Assembly: GCA_000320545.1 (NCBI GenBank)
Contig: ADNK01002664.1
Location: forward strand, 10,001 to 74,000
Length of the DNA: 64,000 nucleotides
Source: Bigelowiella natans CCMP2755
Lineage: Eukaryota > Cercozoa > Chlorarachniophyceae
Direction: 5' to 3'
Below, piece after piece: positions 62,561 through 64,000 of the stretch. The first letter of the stretch is position 1. The number at the start of each line of letters is the position of its first letter. The translations under genes and the position numbers were made by a program. Below the pieces are notes generated by a model. The model had not been told where the DNA came from, made no database searches, and saw nothing but the letters and a program-made list of their open reading frames with translations.

Positions 62561-63552
62561 ATACCTTCCCATCTGACCAGGTTCCTGCCCCTCCCTCTCC
62601 ATAACAACTATTATTTGAAGTATTGATCGTTTGTAAGGGCAATGGAGATATTAGATGGCCACGATCTCAAAGTAAACGGCATGATCATCGTTGTCATTTT
62701 ATTCATATTTAAGTAGTAATCGTACAGATTCGAGTCTTTCGAGAGAATTCGTCGGTTTATGAGAGCACCAATGTCTTTGCCTCTGGAAACAGAGAACAAA
62801 GAGAGGAGGAGGACGACGATAGGGCAGGGAAAAATACATCGATAATCTTAGATAGCAAATAATGTTACAATGATGACGTTGATACTACTTTATGTGTAAT
62901 TTTTTTGTGCAAAAATGAGTGCTTTAATAATACATCAATATCTCACTATTGACATTTAATGACAGCACTTCGTCATGTGCAGTGTAAAGGGGGGGGGGGG
63001 GGCAATCTAGAATAGAGATGAGAGTAGAAATACGATGCAAATGTGCTATAATTGCAGTAGCAGCAGCAACAGCATTAGTAGATGAGTAATCACACCGATC
63101 TCCAACAGCCTTTCCCCTCTCTACAATGTTGATCTTGTAGTTTCTCAATAATTTGTGTGATGGAGAGGAGGTGCGTGAAACAAGCCACTTTTCGGCCAAA
63201 GTTAGAGCTGCAAACAAGCTAGTAACATTGAAAATATAGTGGTAGCAGTATAAATATAATATCACACAACACAACAATATCTCCTGTGGTAAAATATAAT
63301 AATCGCTCATTATAAGTTGGGAAACAACTGCTGGGAATGTGTCTGTCCCAAAACAGTGCATCGAAGGGCATGATAAAGCTGTTTCTGTTATCGTCGTCGT
63401 CGTCGTTGTTGCTGATGTTGTTATCGTAGTATTTGTGAGATAAACATAATTTATGATGTATAATAATCTCAAAAGTTATCCTCGAGTAATAGTGCCAATG
63501 TATGAATAAATGACTAAATAAGCTGAGGCGTATGGTGGTAAAACTACTCATT

Positions 63553-63589
<37 letters not shown>

Positions 63590-63797
63590 AATTATCTTTT
63601 ATTCCTTCAACTCACCCACTAGGCCCAGAACCAACAATAGTAACAACAGTAGTGCTTGACGATGACGACGACGACGATGATGATGATGATGATAATCCGA
63701 GAGGAGGAGGAGAAGAGGAGGAGGAGGAGGAGGCGGTGGACAAGTTCTTCTGCTCAAGCTTACTACTGCGACTACTACTACTTCTACCACCGACGAG

Positions 63798-63831
<34 letters not shown>

Positions 63832-64000
63832 TCACTGGTTGCCAAATCCTCATGATTATTGTCACTAATACTGCTGCTGCTGCTACTACTACTGCTGCTA
63901 CTACTAGCGGTTAGTTGTAGTTCCCTCATTATCATTTCTGTGCTAAGTCTCTCTGCCTTTTGCCGGGCTTTGGGAGCCAAAATACGTCCGGAGAGAACCA
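57149..64000 (-). CDS. FAD-dependent oxidoreductase (COG2509-like), 5' end at window edge
   Basis: This is a large flavoprotein of the uncharacterised FAD dehydrogenase family. Minus-strand exons follow the family order: TVVTIVGSGPSG (FAD GxGxxG, about 63640), LFAALTLAEKWLVSRTSS then INIVERGK (63210-63100), RGKDIGALINRRILSKDSNL (62785), CYGEGGAGTWSDGK (62605), TNIGRNTDYVRFVFER (62430), EFIEWVVK (62320), APSRILVDGKPHLGTDRLVR (62170), SGNVRFYFGKRVEEFLVM (61850), VIVAAGHSSREIYEQMEKI (61045), GFRVEHPQSLINE (60580), PKRTDKIPVSDYK (60135), PPVYSFCMCPGGQ (59985), IVPTSIVEDELCINGMSFSR (59555), SQFANAALVTTIPITEFD (59315), GGGKLVSPAQVLTDFLDDKF (59030), TLYPPQVIERIRK (58550), VLHGVETRTSSAVRI (57950), LFAAGEGAVLAEINA (57600), FQGYAGGIVSAAVDG (57415) and VRVAEAIRRAQL with a stop at 57149. 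The N-terminus carries long poly-Ser from (AGT)n; the frame is still open at 64000, so the start may lie outside. Reaction unknown. Confidence 0.85.
59634..59710. repeat. GAAGAAGAGGAG minisatellite in FAD oxidoreductase intron
   Basis: Tandem 12-nt-like units of GAAGAAGAGGAG become pure GGA towards 59710. They lie in an intron of the minus-strand FAD oxidoreductase, where they read as a TCC/TTC-rich tract. Confidence 0.85.
60010..60080. repeat. (AT)n-(CA)n microsatellite in FAD oxidoreductase intron
   Basis: A TA run followed by interrupted CA repeats lies between the PKRTDKIPVSDYK and YSFCMCPGGQ exons. Confidence 0.9.
63554..63930. repeat. TAC/GAT/GGA repeat cluster spanning coding and intron sequence
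   Basis: A run of TAC at 63554-63589 lies in the intron. From about 63655 to 63900, GAC/GAT, GGA and TAC/GCT runs lie in the 5' coding exon of the FAD oxidoreductase and encode poly-Ser and a short Pro-rich run. This is the most repeat-dense coding stretch in the window. Confidence 0.75.

Overview
This is nuclear DNA of a microbial eukaryote. The evidence is spliceosomal GT-AG introns with phase-consistent exons, use of all three standard stop codons, and a core eukaryotic gene set (splicing factor PHF5A, COPII coat SEC13, NEDD8-activating enzyme UBA3, exocyst SEC6, mitochondrial Rieske protein, cytosolic Fe-S scaffold NBP35). There are no operons, rRNA, recognisable tRNAs, CRISPR arrays or intact transposons. 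Introns are crowded with di- and trinucleotide microsatellites. Tight packing on alternating strands recalls some stramenopile genomes such as brown algae, but nothing here fixes the lineage and no gene proves photosynthesis.

Layout (strand): unrecognised 168-aa gene (-, 138-1389); orphan membrane-segment exon (+, about 1975); NBP35/NUBP1 P-loop ATPase (+, 2590-6955); SEC13 (-, 7980-11852); PHF5A/RDS3 (+, 12815-13428); HAD-like hydrolase (-, 15455-17440); UBA3 (+, 17849-23997); SDR-type NAD-dependent epimerase-like protein (-, 25081 to about 30201); CRAL-TRIO/Sec14-like protein (+, about 30620-35530); GT8 glycosyltransferase (-, 37311-38995); SEC6/EXOC3 (+, 39774-42497, intronless); DHHC palmitoyltransferase (-, 43333-45118); secreted Cys-rich SGNH esterase (+, 47469-49895); secreted alpha/beta hydrolase (+, 50633-51910); Rieske protein (-, 53546-54262); HGGG-family hydrolase with a C-terminal membrane anchor (+, 54607-56646); FAD-dependent oxidoreductase of the COG2509 type (-, 57149 to the right edge).

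Exons were assigned by eye from splice signals, reading-phase continuity and recognisable protein families. UBA3 (21 exons), NBP35, PHF5A and the 168-aa gene were checked for phase across their modelled exons. Other multi-exon models are approximate at their 5' ends or at some junctions. Most long open frames that consist of repeats (poly-His, poly-Ser, poly-Leu, CVCV, YIYI) are translated microsatellites and are not annotated.

The main points for a second look are: (1) near-perfect alternation of gene strand, broken once, at the SGNH esterase; (2) gaps between convergent gene ends filled with DNA rich in GCTAGC/GCATGC-type palindromes; (3) many introns whose microsatellite starts directly in the 5' splice site (GTAGTAG, GTGTGTG, GTATTATTA); (4) an NBP35 whose phase-consistent model lacks the conserved C-terminal CPxC cluster motif; (5) odd-composition blocks sharing a GAACAAT heptad array on both sides of the SGNH gene.
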